From Halorussus salinisoli (GTDB lineage: Archaea > Halobacteriota > Halobacteria > Halobacteriales > Haladaptataceae), in contig SZNP01000006.1 in NCBI GenBank assembly GCA_005239435.1, positions 248,001 to 312,000 of the forward strand: a stretch of DNA of 64,000 bases, in the 5' to 3' direction. Positions 36,498-46,237 of the stretch are shown here, one piece after another. The notes under the pieces are model-generated. The model worked only from the letters and a program-made list of their open reading frames with translations, searched no databases and had not been told where the DNA came from. Both the position numbers and the translations under genes were made by a program. Numbering within the stretch: the stretch's first letter is position 1; every line of letters starts with the position of its first letter.

Positions 36498-37310
36498 ATG
36501 GACGGACTGCCGACGCGACGCCACCTCCTTCGACTGGCCGGGATCGCATCTGTCCTCGGACTCGCGGGCTGTACCGGGAGCACCGACGACACCGAACAGG
36601 AGACGACCAGTACCGAAGCGGGCGGGACAGAAGCCGACCCGGGCACGACGGGCGGGATGGATACCGAGACCGACGACACCGAACCGGACGCGTCCGAAAC
36701 GACGCGGGCCGCGTCCGAACCGCGCGAAGTCGAGTTCGCCACCCGTGCGGGCACGGCAGTTCGGGGAACCCTCCTCGGCGACGGGTCGTGTGGCGTCGTG
36801 TTCGCGCACGGCGTCGGCTTCGACCGGGCCGACTGGCGGCCCCAGTCCGAGAGACTGGCCGCCGACGGGCGGGTCGCGCTCGGTATCGACCTGAATCTGG
36901 ACGACCGGAGCACGACGCCGGAGTACGTCCTCGCGGCGGTTCGGTACCTCCGCGAGCAGGTCGGCGTGGACGACGTGGTACTGGTCGGTGCGAGCGCGGG
37001 GGCGAACGCCGTCGTCCGTGCTAACGCCGCTGCGACCGACGAGACCATCGACGGGACGATGGGGATTTCGGCAGGACGCGCCGCCGAGGCGGCGACGGAG
37101 GTACAGGGTCGCTCGCTGTTCGTCGTGAGCGAGGGCGACAGCGACCGCTTCGTGCAGACGACCGAAGAGATGGCCGAGAACGCTCCGGAGCCGACGGCGC
37201 TCGAAGTCCTCCCCGGCGAGGCACACGGCCAGGACGTCTTCGAGACGGACCAGGGCGACGAACTCGTGGGACTGATTCGTGAGTTCGTCCGAACGGTCTG
37301 CGAGGAGTGA
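36498..37310 (+). CDS. Tat-exported lipoprotein with alpha/beta-hydrolase fold
   Basis: 270 residues. Twin Arg at 7-8 and lipobox LAGC with Cys25 mark a Tat lipoprotein anchored at the outer face. After a Thr/Glu/Asp linker, residues 80-270 form an alpha/beta hydrolase: the oxyanion-hole GHGVG-like segment (FAHGVGFDRADW), nucleophile elbow GASAGAN, and a late GEAHGQD that supplies the His. A surface esterase or similar is plausible; the substrate is not known. Confidence 0.82.
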   Translation: MDGLPTRRHLLRLAGIASVLGLAGCTGSTDDTEQETTSTEAGGTEADPGTTGGMDTETDDTEPDASETTRAASEPREVEFATRAGTAVRGTLLGDGSCGVVFAHGVGFDRADWRPQSERLAADGRVALGIDLNLDDRSTTPEYVLAAVRYLREQVGVDDVVLVGASAGANAVVRANAAATDETIDGTMGISAGRAAEAATEVQGRSLFVVSEGDSDRFVQTTEEMAENAPEPTALEVLPGEAHGQDVFETDQGDELVGLIREFVRTVCEE

Positions 37311-37380
37311 CGACGGGCCGTCGGACCACCGTCTGTTTCGCACGCTTTTTGAGTCTCGACGCTTAAAAGGCTTCTAACGA

Positions 37381-38373
37381 ATGATATCGAAGGGATGCGA
37401 ACAGTGCGCCAAAGGGGGGAAGATGGTGCTCTTCGTCTACGGGTACTGTGACCAGCGGGACTGTTTCTACTGCCCCCTCGGCGAGAACCGCAAGAACGTC
37501 ACCGACGTGTACGCCAACGAGCGGAAGGTCGAGTCCGACGAGGACGTCATCACCGAGGCCAAGCGCATGGACGCACTGGGAACCTCCATCACGGGCGGTG
37601 AACCCCAGGAGGCGATGAGCAAGACCTGTCGGTACCTCTCGCTGCTGAAAGACGAGTTCGGCGAGGACCACCACACCCACCTCTACACCGGCATCACGGG
37701 CGGGCGAGAGAACATGCGCCGTCTCTCCGAGGCCGGACTGGACGAAATCCGGTTCCACCCGCCGCTGGACCTCTGGGGCGACATGCACGGCACCGAGTGG
37801 GAGGAGATTCTGTACGTCGCCCGCGAGGAGGGCCTGACGCCCGCGTTCGAGATTCCCGGCATCCGCGCCGAACCCGAGTTCCTCGAATTCTTGGACGAGG
37901 GCGCGGCCGAGTTCTGCAACATCAACGAGTTCGAGATGAGCGACGGCAACTTCCGCCGGATGAAGGAGGAGGGCTACGAACTGCAGGACGGCCACATGAG
38001 CGCGGTCGAGGGGTCGAAGGAAATCCTCGACGAGATGGGCGACCACGAGCGCGTCTACTTCTGCACCTCCGTCTTCAAGGACGCCGCCCAGCACCGCAAC
38101 CGGTTGAAGCGCATGGCCGAGAACATCCGCCGGGAGTTCGACGACGTGACCGACGACGGCACGCTGGTCTACGGCAAGACGTGGACCGACGAACAGCGGA
38201 TGCAGGAGTTGGGCGTCCCCGAGGACTTCTACACGGTCAAGTCCGACCACGTCGAAGTCGCGTGGTGGCTCCTCGAAGAGATGATAGAGGCGGGCGACGT
38301 GGAGCGCGGAGAGATCGTCGAGCAGTACCCGACCGTGGACGGGCAGGTCGTAGAGCGGACGCCGCTGGCGTAG
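37381..38373 (+). CDS. Radical SAM protein, COG2108 type, function unknown
   Basis: 330 residues. The cluster-binding motif is C23-x4-C28-x2-C31 (CDQRDCFYC), one residue longer than the usual CxxxCxxC, and the N terminus adds CEQC (residues 6-9) that could hold a second metal or cluster. TGGEPQE follows, the SAM-binding segment. COG2108 proteins are archaeal and uncharacterised. A TATA-like CGCTTAAAAGG lies only about 15 bases before the ATG, so the true transcript start is unclear. Confidence 0.82.
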   Translation: MISKGCEQCAKGGKMVLFVYGYCDQRDCFYCPLGENRKNVTDVYANERKVESDEDVITEAKRMDALGTSITGGEPQEAMSKTCRYLSLLKDEFGEDHHTHLYTGITGGRENMRRLSEAGLDEIRFHPPLDLWGDMHGTEWEEILYVAREEGLTPAFEIPGIRAEPEFLEFLDEGAAEFCNINEFEMSDGNFRRMKEEGYELQDGHMSAVEGSKEILDEMGDHERVYFCTSVFKDAAQHRNRLKRMAENIRREFDDVTDDGTLVYGKTWTDEQRMQELGVPEDFYTVKSDHVEVAWWLLEEMIEAGDVERGEIVEQYPTVDGQVVERTPLA

Positions 38374-38575
38374 ATTCGGGACGAGCCAATCCTACATCTA
38401 TTTCTGAACGAGATATTTCCACTTTTGAGCATCGTTTTCGATTCTCGGCCGCTCCCGCTTGCTGGCGGCACGGCGTCGGGAAGAGTTCGAGCCACGGCGA
38501 TTGAGGCGCCACTACACTCGGAACTCGTTCCGCTGACCGATGGAAATTAGAGGACGGCCGCCGCGAACGTCGAGT

Positions 38576-39160
38576 ATGGACAGCCAGCGACGCGAGGAAA
38601 TCCGCCGAGAGGTCACGGAGCGCGCCGAAGAGGTCCTTTCGGGCGTCGAGTCCCGCTGGGAGAACGTATCCCGACTCGACCCGCTGACCGTCGAACCCCT
38701 CTCGCATCAAGACGACGCCTACCCGCACAGCGCAGCGGCGTTCTTCGACCGGTTCTACCCCTACGCCGCCGGTGCTGCGGTCACGGATGACGACGGTCAG
38801 CTCCTCTGCGTGTACAGTCCGGTCCGCGAGGAGTGGGAGACGCCCGGCGGTGCCGGCGACCCCGGCGAGCGACCCACGGAGACCGCCCGGCGGGAGACGC
38901 TCGAGGAGACCGGCGTCGAGTGCGAACTCACGGGCGTCCTCCACACTCGACTGATGGAGATCGACCTCGGGGAGCCCGAACTCCTGCCGGTCCCGATCGC
39001 GGAGTTCACCGGCCGCGTCGTCGGCGGGGCGGAACTGACCGGGGACGATATCGAGGACCACGGCGAGATTTCGGACCTCGACTGGTTCGGTCCCGAGGAG
39101 CTACCGACCGAGATACGGGAGTACGACCAGAAGCGCACACACCTCCGGTCGCTGGACTGA
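38576..39160 (+). CDS. Nudix hydrolase
   Basis: 194 residues. The Nudix box is complete from about residue 91: GGAGDPGERPTETARRETLEETG, with the REtleEtG metal-binding residues. N-terminal 60 residues are helical (RREEIRREVTERAEEVL). It hydrolyses a nucleoside diphosphate linked to another group; the substrate cannot be told. ATG 38576 is chosen; the ATG at 38540 adds an Arg/Pro stretch unlike protein. Single gene. Confidence 0.87.
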   Translation: MDSQRREEIRREVTERAEEVLSGVESRWENVSRLDPLTVEPLSHQDDAYPHSAAAFFDRFYPYAAGAAVTDDDGQLLCVYSPVREEWETPGGAGDPGERPTETARRETLEETGVECELTGVLHTRLMEIDLGEPELLPVPIAEFTGRVVGGAELTGDDIEDHGEISDLDWFGPEELPTEIREYDQKRTHLRSLD

Positions 39161-39235
39161 CGGGGCAAGAACGACGACGAAACCGCAGGGAAGAGACCGA
39201 TGAAACGTCGAACTGAACCGCAGAGGGCGAGCAGG

Positions 39236-39310
39236 AACCGCGGGCGAAACGGCCACAGGCAGAGCGTCCGCAGGCAAAACGTCCACAGACGGAGCGGTCG
39301 CGCGAAACGA
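39236..39310. repeat. Degenerate 15-base tandem repeat after the aRF1 gene
   Basis: Five consecutive 15-base units (39236, 39251, 39266, 39281, 39296) resemble one another, for example GTCCGCAGGCAAAAC and GTCCACAGACGGAGC. It lies between the Nudix gene and the end of aRF1, in the 158-base convergent gap. No gene seen there. Confidence 0.45.
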
Positions 39311-39318
39311 GCGCGAGC

Positions 39319-40560
39319 TTACACGCCCGTAGAGTAGCGCAGAATCCCGGCGACCCCGCCGAACGCAGACTGCAACTGCTCGCCCTTCTCGAAGTCGGTG
39401 GAGATGAACTTGGTCTCGGTGCCGCGCTGTTCGGCGATGTTCATCAGGAACTCGATGGCGTCCTCGCGCTCCTGCATTTCGGCCTCGGAACCGTCCTCGC
39501 AGGTGTGGTCGGGCGTGTCCTGTCGCTGGTCGATGAACTCGAACTCCTCCTTGTCGCCGCACTCGTAGACCACCACGTCTTTGCGGAGGTCTTCGGAGAG
39601 CAGGAGGCGGTCGACCGACCCCATCACGAGGTTCTGACGGGTGGGCTCGAAACCGTAGGTGGCCTTGTTGCCGTCGTGGAGTTGCTCGAAGAACTCCTCC
39701 ATCTCCTTCTTGTCCTTCATCACCTCGGCGTCGGCCAGCGCGTCCTCGGCGTTGTCCACGAGGTCGTAGAGACCGGACTCGTCGGTGTAGGCCACGTCGA
39801 ACTTGCCGAGGACGTGCTGTTGGATCTCGTGGTGGAGGTAGTCGCCGTCCAGGAACTCGTCTTTGGTCGGCGAGGGACCGCCGACGAGGACGCCGTCCAG
39901 ATCCTCGCGTTTGGGGACGAACAGGTCGTTGGCCATCTCGGCGACTTCCTGATAGAAGTTGTCGATGGCTTCGAGTCGGAGGCGGGCGAAACGCTGGGCG
40001 GACTGACCACCTTTGCGCTGCTTGCCCGGCACCAGCGAGGAGGCGGACTTGACGGGTTCGACGCGCTTGCCCTTCAACCAGCCGACGTTGGCCTCGCGGC
40101 GGTCGAGGACGATGAGACCGTACAGTCCCTTGTCGGACAGCATGTGCTCCAGCGGTTCGGTCAGGAACGCCGAGTCACAGTGGTAGCGGAACGACTGGAT
40201 GGGTTCGGGCGGGTCTTCCAGCACCTTCGTCACCATCTCGGTCCGGCCGCCGCCGCTGTCGATCGCGCCGCTGAAGAGGACGATGCCGTTGTCCGGTGGG
40301 TAGGTGTCGTAGTAGCGCAGACGGTCCTTGATCGACGTGAGCGCGTCCTGCACGTTCGTCCGGGTCTGCTTGGATTTGATGTTGCTCGCTTCGCTGTGCT
40401 CTTGGGTGACGTGGGCCACTACGTCGCTTATCTGCTTGTCCGGCGGTATGTAGATAGTAACGAGTTGGGTCCCGGACCCTTCGTAGTCCCGCAGGTCCTC
40501 GATGACCTTCTGGAACTCGTACTTCTTCCGGTCGGACCGCTCGCCTTCCTGCTCGCTCAT
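39319..40560 (-). CDS. prf1: Peptide chain release factor aRF1
   Basis: Recognises all three stop codons and triggers peptide release. 413 residues. NIKS (about residue 59-62) is the codon-recognition motif; GGQ (about 184-186) is the catalytic motif, in KGGQSAQRF. The C-terminal domain is complete with the acidic end. A 14-base palindrome (40574-40587) and a TATA-like GGTTACTTAC lie directly before the start. Convergent with the Nudix gene. Confidence 0.97.
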   Translation of the reverse strand: MSEQEGERSDRKKYEFQKVIEDLRDYEGSGTQLVTIYIPPDKQISDVVAHVTQEHSEASNIKSKQTRTNVQDALTSIKDRLRYYDTYPPDNGIVLFSGAIDSGGGRTEMVTKVLEDPPEPIQSFRYHCDSAFLTEPLEHMLSDKGLYGLIVLDRREANVGWLKGKRVEPVKSASSLVPGKQRKGGQSAQRFARLRLEAIDNFYQEVAEMANDLFVPKREDLDGVLVGGPSPTKDEFLDGDYLHHEIQQHVLGKFDVAYTDESGLYDLVDNAEDALADAEVMKDKKEMEEFFEQLHDGNKATYGFEPTRQNLVMGSVDRLLLSEDLRKDVVVYECGDKEEFEFIDQRQDTPDHTCEDGSEAEMQEREDAIEFLMNIAEQRGTETKFISTDFEKGEQLQSAFGGVAGILRYSTGV

Positions 40561-40573
40561 TACTTCGTTCTAG

Positions 40574-40587
40574 ACCCTCCAGAGGGT
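40574..40587. promoter_or_regulatory. Palindrome in the aRF1 leader
   Basis: ACCCTC-CA-GAGGGT: 6-base arms with a two-base centre, between the TATA-like box and the aRF1 ATG, overlapping the predicted transcript start. It could be an operator or an RNA hairpin in the leader; sequence only. Confidence 0.4.
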
Positions 40588-40712
40588 AAGTAACCTTTGA
40601 CCTCACGGCCGTCGGGCCGAGCGGGGACCGAACTGCCGGCGTCATACACGCGGCAGACGATACCCGCAGTTACCCCGCGAACCGTCCGGGATATGTCGCC
40701 GCTGACGGACTA

Positions 40713-40720
40713 AATTTATA
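40713..40720 (+). promoter_or_regulatory. TATA box of the MinD-like gene
   Basis: AATTTATA lies 35-42 bases before the ATG at 40755, giving a leader of about 10 bases. Confidence 0.5.
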
Positions 40721-40754
40721 TGCGTGTCACGGTTCGGTTGGGACAACGAGTATC

Positions 40755-42386
40755 ATGTCCGACACGGTATACGCGATAGCGAGCGGCAAAGGAGGTGTCG
40801 GGAAGACGACGACCGCCGTCAATCTCGGTGCGATGCTGGCCGACCGGGACCACTCGGTGGTCGTCGTGGACACCGACCTCGGGATGGCCAACCTCGCGGA
40901 CTTCCTCGACTTCGAGATAGAGACGCCCACCCTCCACGAGGTACTGGCGGGCGAGGCGGAGTTCGAGAACGCCATCTACCGAGCGCCGGGTGACATCGAC
41001 GTACTGCCGAGCGCCACCGACATCGAGGCGTTCGTCAAGTCCGACCCCGCGAACCTACAGGCGGTCGTCGAGGACCTCCGCGAAGAGTACGATTACGTCC
41101 TGCTCGACACGGGCGCTGGCGTCAGTTACGACACCCTCGTCCCGCTGGCGCTCGCGGACGGCGTCCTGCTCGTCGCCACGCCCGACGTGGCCTCGGTCCG
41201 GGACACCGCCAAGACCGGCGAACTCGCCGAGCGCGTCGAGAGCGAGGTCACGGGCGCGGTCCTGACACAGCGCAGCAGCGACATCCTCAACGCCGACGAC
41301 GTAGAGGAGACCCTGGGCACCGACGTACTCGCGGTCGTCCCGCAGGACGAGGCGGTCCCGATGGGCATCGACGCCGGGCGACCGCTCGCCGCGTTCGCGC
41401 CGAACGCACCCGCTGGACAGGCCTACCGCGAACTCGCCGCAGTGCTGACCGGCGACGCCGACCCCGACCCCGAACTCGAAGCGACCGACGCCGAGGACCC
41501 CCAAGCGGATGACACGAGGCCGTCCGAGTCCGAGGTGGCCGACGCGGGAGCAGTCGAGGACGAGGTAACCGACACAGCGGTTGGCGGGTCCGAAATCGCC
41601 GACGCCGAGGCGGACGAGTCTGAAACGTCCGACGCCCCGGCGTCGGACGCCGAAGCCACGGACGACCCGTTCAGCGCCGACGCGGCCCGGAACGTCCGGG
41701 ACGCAATCGGCGGCGAGTCCGACGGCGAGACCAGCACCCTGTTCGGCGAGGAGAGTGCCGAGTCGGCCGAGACTGCCAGCGAGTCCCCCGAGACCACCGA
41801 CGAGTCGTCTGAAACCGCCAGCGAGGCCCGAAGCGTGGACGACCTCATCAACGAGCACATCAGCGACGAACGTCTCGGCGAAACCGGAACGTCCGAAGAC
41901 GAGGACGCCGACCCGCTCGCTCAGATGGGCGGGGACCTCTCGGCGGACGATTCGGCCGACGACCCCCTCGCGGGCGAGGAGGGGGACTCCCTCGAAACGG
42001 CGTCGCCCGACGAAACCGGCGAGGAAGCCGAAGCGTCCGACGAGTCGGAGTGGGGCGAAACGAACGACGACGGCGAGAACAGCGGCGTGAGCGGCGTCCC
42101 GTTCGAGGACGACGAAAGCTCGCTCGCCACCGACCGAGAGCGCGGCGACTCCGCGACCGACGCATCTCACAGCGAACGCGAGACTGGCCCCCACGGCGAA
42201 CAGGAGACCGACCCCCTGGGCGAACGCGAACCCGCCGAATCAGCGGTGGGCGACCGCGGTGCCGGCGACTCCTCCGAGAGGGACCGCGAGTCCGACGGTT
42301 CCGCGTCCGAATCTGACAGTTTCGAGGACGACGAATCCGATGAGAACGGTGGCGTTCTGGGCCGTCTCGGGGCACTGTTCAAGTGA
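40755..42386 (+). CDS. MinD/ParA-type ATPase with long acidic tail (MinD4-like)
   Basis: 543 residues. Residues 1-230 form a MinD ATPase with deviant Walker A KGGVGKTT (about 11-18) and the DTDLGMANL segment. Residues about 235-530 are a low-complexity acidic tail rich in Asp, Glu, Ser and Ala, ending with a short hydrophobic helix, GVLGRLGALFK. In Haloferax volcanii, MinD4 has such a tail, oscillates in the cell and positions archaella and chemosensory arrays. The tail here is a strong reason to think of MinD4 over cell-division MinD. Confidence 0.85.
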   Translation: MSDTVYAIASGKGGVGKTTTAVNLGAMLADRDHSVVVVDTDLGMANLADFLDFEIETPTLHEVLAGEAEFENAIYRAPGDIDVLPSATDIEAFVKSDPANLQAVVEDLREEYDYVLLDTGAGVSYDTLVPLALADGVLLVATPDVASVRDTAKTGELAERVESEVTGAVLTQRSSDILNADDVEETLGTDVLAVVPQDEAVPMGIDAGRPLAAFAPNAPAGQAYRELAAVLTGDADPDPELEATDAEDPQADDTRPSESEVADAGAVEDEVTDTAVGGSEIADAEADESETSDAPASDAEATDDPFSADAARNVRDAIGGESDGETSTLFGEESAESAETASESPETTDESSETASEARSVDDLINEHISDERLGETGTSEDEDADPLAQMGGDLSADDSADDPLAGEEGDSLETASPDETGEEAEASDESEWGETNDDGENSGVSGVPFEDDESSLATDRERGDSATDASHSERETGPHGEQETDPLGEREPAESAVGDRGAGDSSERDRESDGSASESDSFEDDESDENGGVLGRLGALFK

Positions 42387-42428
42387 AGTCGCCAAAGTTC
42401 TAAGGGGTTCACCGCCGAATCTATCGGC

Positions 42429-42563
42429 ATGGCAGACGAGAGTTCGGTTTCGCTGTGGTGGGTACTGCTGTTCGTCTTGCTGACGCTCGCCGTCGCCGCG
42501 GGCGCAATTCTGTTCGTCGGGGGAGACCTCGTCGTTCCGCCGGGGTTCGCGCTTCCGGTCTGA
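42429..42563 (+). CDS. 44-residue single-helix membrane protein
   Basis: MADESSVSLWWVLLFVLLTL and so on: an acidic start, one 22-residue helix (about 9-30), then a GGDLVVPPGFALPV end. It follows the MinD-like gene by 42 bases on the same strand and ends exactly before the convergent argS stop. Short, but the clean start, stop and helix make it credible. It could be a membrane partner of the MinD-like ATPase; inference by position. Confidence 0.6.
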   Translation: MADESSVSLWWVLLFVLLTLAVAAGAILFVGGDLVVPPGFALPV

Positions 42564-44339
42564 CTACATCGACCGGGGCGCGGCGACGCCCAGCACTTGC
42601 AGGGCGTTGCTGACTGCGTGTTTCGACGCCGCGACAAGCGCGAGGCGAGCGTCTCGCAGGTCGTCGTCCACGTCGTCGGCCAGAACCGGACACTCCCGGT
42701 AGAACGTATTGAACGCCTCGGCGATTTCGCGGGTGTAGGTGGCGACGACGTGCGGTTGGAGGTCCTCGGCGGCCTCCTCGATGACGGCGGGGAAGCGCGC
42801 GACGACCTCCAGCAGTTCGCGCTCGGCCTCGGTCTGTAGCAGGGAGGCGTCGAACTCCTCGGCGACTCCCGCCGAACCGACGGGGGAAATTCCGGCCTCT
42901 TCGAGAATCCCGCAGCACCGCGCGTGGACGTACTGGACGTAGGGCGCGCTCTGGGCCTCGAAGTCGAGCGCGCGGTCCCACTCGAAGGTGATGGCCTTCG
43001 TCGGTTGCTTGGCCACGATGTCGTACCGGACCGCGCCGATACCGACCTGCTCGGCGATACGTTCTACGTCCTCGTCGGTCAGGTCGTCGTCGCGGATGCG
43101 GTCGTCGAGTCGGGTCTCGACCTCCTCGCGGGCGCGGTCGATGGCCTCGTCCAGCAGGTCGTCTAGGTTGATTCCCGTGCCCGCGCGAGTCGACATCTTC
43201 CCCTCGGGGAGGTTGACGTAGGAGTAGATGACCTGCCGAAGGCGGTCGGTGTCGTTGCCCAGCAGTTCGAGCGTGGCGTTCATCTGGTCGGCCTGCAACT
43301 TGTGGTCCTCGCCGAGGACCGTCACGGCGCGGTCGTAGTTGTCGAACTTCCACTCGTGGTGGGCGAGGTCGCGGGTCGCGTAGAGGGTCGTACCGTCCGA
43401 GCGCAGGAACACGAAGTTCTTGTCGATGCCGAACTCCTCCAGGTCGAGTTGCCACGCCTCCTCCTCGTAGACGGCCTCGTCCAGTTCCTTCAGGCGGGCG
43501 ACCACCTCGTCGGCCGACCCGTCGCGGAGGAACCGGGTCTCCTTGACGAACTCGTCGAACTCGGCGGGCAGGCGGTCGAGCGTCTCGCGCATCCCGCCGA
43601 GGACGGTATCGACCACTTCCTGCACGCGCTCGTAGGTCTCCTCGTCGCCCGCTTCGAGACCCTGCATGATGGTCTGAATCTCGTCTTCGGCCGCCTCCAC
43701 GTCTTCCGGGTCGCCCTCCTCCAAGAATTCGTTGCCCTTGCGGTAGTAGCGTACGAGGTCGTAGTCGGCCTTGTCGCGCTCGGGTTCGGCGTCAAGGTCG
43801 TCCTCGTCGAAGGTCTCGTAGGCCCACGTGAAGACCGCCATCTGGCGGCCAGCGTCGTTGACGTAGTAGTGGCGGTCCACGTCGTGGCCCGCGAACGAGA
43901 GAACCCGCGCCACCGCGTCGCCGACGATGGGGTTGCGCGCCCGCCCGACGTGGACCGGCCCGGTCGGGTTCGCAGAGGTGTGTTCGACCACGACTCGCTC
44001 GCCGGTCGGTTCGAGGTGGCCGAAGTCCTCGCGCTGGGCCTCCTCCACGGTGCCCTCGTAGTAGGCGTCGCTCGGCACGAAGTTGACGTACGGACCCTGG
44101 GCCGAGGCGGCCTCTACGAGTTCGTACTCGCTGGGGTCGATTTCGTCGGCGACCTGCCCGGCGACCTGCGGCGGGGGTGCGCCGACCTCGCCCGCGAGGC
44201 GGAACGCCGCGCTGGAGGCCAGTACGGCGTTCACGCCCTCGGGTGGGTCCTCGACGCCGAGGTCGTCGGTCGGGAGTTCGAGCGCTTCGAGTGCGGAGGT
44301 TAGGGCGTCCTCCACGTCGTCCCGGAACTGGAGATACAT
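42564..44339 (-). CDS. argS: Arginyl-tRNA synthetase
   Basis: Charges tRNA-Arg. 591 residues, class I. The HIGH-type motif is [12 protein letters not shown] (about residue 130), and KMSK-type [10 protein letters not shown] is near 380. The N-terminal Add-1 domain (1-110) and C-terminal DALR anticodon-binding domain (ending [12 protein letters not shown]) are complete. A TATA-like CATTTACC lies about 30 bases before the start. Convergent with the 44-residue membrane protein, the two stop codons abutting. Confidence 0.97.
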   Translation of the reverse strand: MYLQFRDDVEDALTSALEALELPTDDLGVEDPPEGVNAVLASSAAFRLAGEVGAPPPQVAGQVADEIDPSEYELVEAASAQGPYVNFVPSDAYYEGTVEEAQREDFGHLEPTGERVVVEHTSANPTGPVHVGRARNPIVGDAVARVLSFAGHDVDRHYYVNDAGRQMAVFTWAYETFDEDDLDAEPERDKADYDLVRYYRKGNEFLEEGDPEDVEAAEDEIQTIMQGLEAGDEETYERVQEVVDTVLGGMRETLDRLPAEFDEFVKETRFLRDGSADEVVARLKELDEAVYEEEAWQLDLEEFGIDKNFVFLRSDGTTLYATRDLAHHEWKFDNYDRAVTVLGEDHKLQADQMNATLELLGNDTDRLRQVIYSYVNLPEGKMSTRAGTGINLDDLLDEAIDRAREEVETRLDDRIRDDDLTDEDVERIAEQVGIGAVRYDIVAKQPTKAITFEWDRALDFEAQSAPYVQYVHARCCGILEEAGISPVGSAGVAEEFDASLLQTEAERELLEVVARFPAVIEEAAEDLQPHVVATYTREIAEAFNTFYRECPVLADDVDDDLRDARLALVAASKHAVSNALQVLGVAAPRSM

Positions 44340-44475
44340 GTTACTCGTTGGTTTTCGACCGGCGGGTAAATGGGTTTCTGAACCGTGTTAATCGGTACGG
44401 GTTGGTCGCGTCGCCGGCTTCTCCGACTGCGACGACCACGTCGTCCGATAGCGAAGGAAAAGGCGGTCGTCTTCG

Positions 44476-46038
44476 TCAGTCCGCGTCCGACCCGAAGACG
44501 CGCGGCATCGTGACCGTCGTGTGTTCGGACAGGCCGTACGCGGCGGCGACGAGTGCGACGACGCCCACTGCGACAAGCGGAAGCGGCGACACGCCGTACC
44601 CACTCGCGAGGAACAGTCCGGTCGCGACGGTACCACAGAGGACGGCGTACGGAATCTGGGTGTTCACGTGGTCGACGTGGTCCGCCCCGGCGAACATCGA
44701 CGACAGCACCGTCGTGTCACTGATGGGCGAACAGTGGTCGCCGAACAGCGACCCGGTGAGGATAGCGCCGATCGCTCCCGCAAGCGGTGCCCCGAGGTTG
44801 AACGCGAGGGGTACGGCCACGGGGAACATGATGCCCATCGTCCCCCACGAGGTGCCGATGCTGAACGAGATGATAGCGGCCGCGAGGAACACGACCGCGG
44901 GGAGGAGTTCGGCAGTGATGACGCCCTGCGCGATGGAGACGACGTAGGGACCGACGCCGAGCGCCTCGCTGACCGAACCGATGGTCCACGCCAGCGAGAG
45001 GATGGCGACCGGGAACATCACCATCTTGAACCCCTCGAAGATGGAGTCGCTGATGTCCTCTAACTCCACCCGCGCGTGTCCGACGAGGATGGCGAGTAGC
45101 AGGGCGCAGGCCGAGAAGACGCCCCAGAGGATGGCGTCGGCGGTCGCGGCGTCCTTCAGCGCCTCGACCGGAGCAACGCCCGGCCACCCGCCGGAGGTGA
45201 GGAGTCCGAGACCCGTGACGGCCACGAGGACGACTATCGGGGCCGCGAAGTACCACCACCGCGAGTCGACGTGGTCGGGGGTGACGATGTCTTCCTCGCG
45301 GGTCTCCAGCAGCGGGTCCGCGTCGTCGCGGAGGACCTTCCCCGTCTCCTGGGCCCGTTTCTCCGCGCGCTTCATCGGGCCGAAGCTCCATCCGGTAGTG
45401 ACGACGATGAAGACGAGTGCGACCGCGAGGAGACTGTAGAACCGGAACGGAATACTCTGGAGGAATACCACGAATGCGCTCTGGTCGATGCCGAGCGCAT
45501 CGAACTGCTCCCTGATGAGTCCGACCTCGAACCCGACCCACGTCGAGACGACGGCGATGCTGACGACGGGCGACGTGGTGGAGTCGAGCAGGTACGCGAG
45601 TTTCTCCCGACTGATGTCGAACTGGTCGGTAATCGGCCGCATCACCGACCCGGTTATCATCGTGCTCGCGTAGGAGTCGACGAAGATGAGCATCCCGAGG
45701 ATACTCGTTCCGAGTTCGGCCTGACGTCGCGTCCGAATGCGAGAGATGATGCGCTTTGCGAGGGCGTTCATTCCCCCCGAGAGGAATATCATCCCGAGCA
45801 TCGCTCCGGAGAGGAACGTGAACAGCAGGAGTTTGCTGTTGAACGACGCGGTGATGTTGTCGATGACCAACTGGAGGGAGTGTGCCGCCCCGGTGACCGG
45901 ATTCCAACCCACCAAGATGGTCGCACCTATCCAGATGCCTGCGAACAGCGAGAGTAACACCTGTCTGCTCACGAGCGTCAGCACGATTGCGAACAGTGCT
46001 GGCAGCAGACTGATGATACCGTACGTTTCGGAAGCCAT
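44476..46038 (-). CDS. NhaC-family Na+/H+ antiporter
   Basis: 520 residues with about 11-12 membrane helices. The pattern of FAGIWIGATILVGWNPVTG near the N terminus and the later GTSWGTMGIMFPVAVPLA and LFGDHCSPISDTT segments are hallmarks of the NhaC/YfiG group of the ion-transporter superfamily. It exchanges sodium for protons or could move a small organic ion; the substrate is not certain. TATA box at 46067-46074; single gene. Confidence 0.9.
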   Translation of the reverse strand: MASETYGIISLLPALFAIVLTLVSRQVLLSLFAGIWIGATILVGWNPVTGAAHSLQLVIDNITASFNSKLLLFTFLSGAMLGMIFLSGGMNALAKRIISRIRTRRQAELGTSILGMLIFVDSYASTMITGSVMRPITDQFDISREKLAYLLDSTTSPVVSIAVVSTWVGFEVGLIREQFDALGIDQSAFVVFLQSIPFRFYSLLAVALVFIVVTTGWSFGPMKRAEKRAQETGKVLRDDADPLLETREEDIVTPDHVDSRWWYFAAPIVVLVAVTGLGLLTSGGWPGVAPVEALKDAATADAILWGVFSACALLLAILVGHARVELEDISDSIFEGFKMVMFPVAILSLAWTIGSVSEALGVGPYVVSIAQGVITAELLPAVVFLAAAIISFSIGTSWGTMGIMFPVAVPLAFNLGAPLAGAIGAILTGSLFGDHCSPISDTTVLSSMFAGADHVDHVNTQIPYAVLCGTVATGLFLASGYGVSPLPLVAVGVVALVAAAYGLSEHTTVTMPRVFGSDAD

Positions 46039-46066
46039 TACGCGATGGCAATTCCTCAGCAGGGGG

Positions 46067-46074
46067 GTTAAACC
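46067..46074 (-). promoter_or_regulatory. TATA box of the NhaC gene
   Basis: GGTTTAAC on the minus strand lies 29-36 bases before the ATG at 46038, predicting a leaderless transcript. Confidence 0.5.
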
Positions 46075-46237
46075 TTGTTCAATTTTATCCGCTTATGGTG
46101 TTGCTATTGTCGGGTAATCCCACATATTATAGGAGATGATTCTAATTCAGGCCGTCTTTCGGGACGGGTGAAGCGAGACGCGTCCCCGACGGTGGTCGGG
46201 CACAATCTATACTCCGAAGCGGGTCGTTGCGTTCGGT

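Noticed and set aside
42564..42570. A longer protein from the 44-residue frame running into the argS region
   Set aside because: A TGA at 42561-42563 ends the frame exactly before the argS stop codon.
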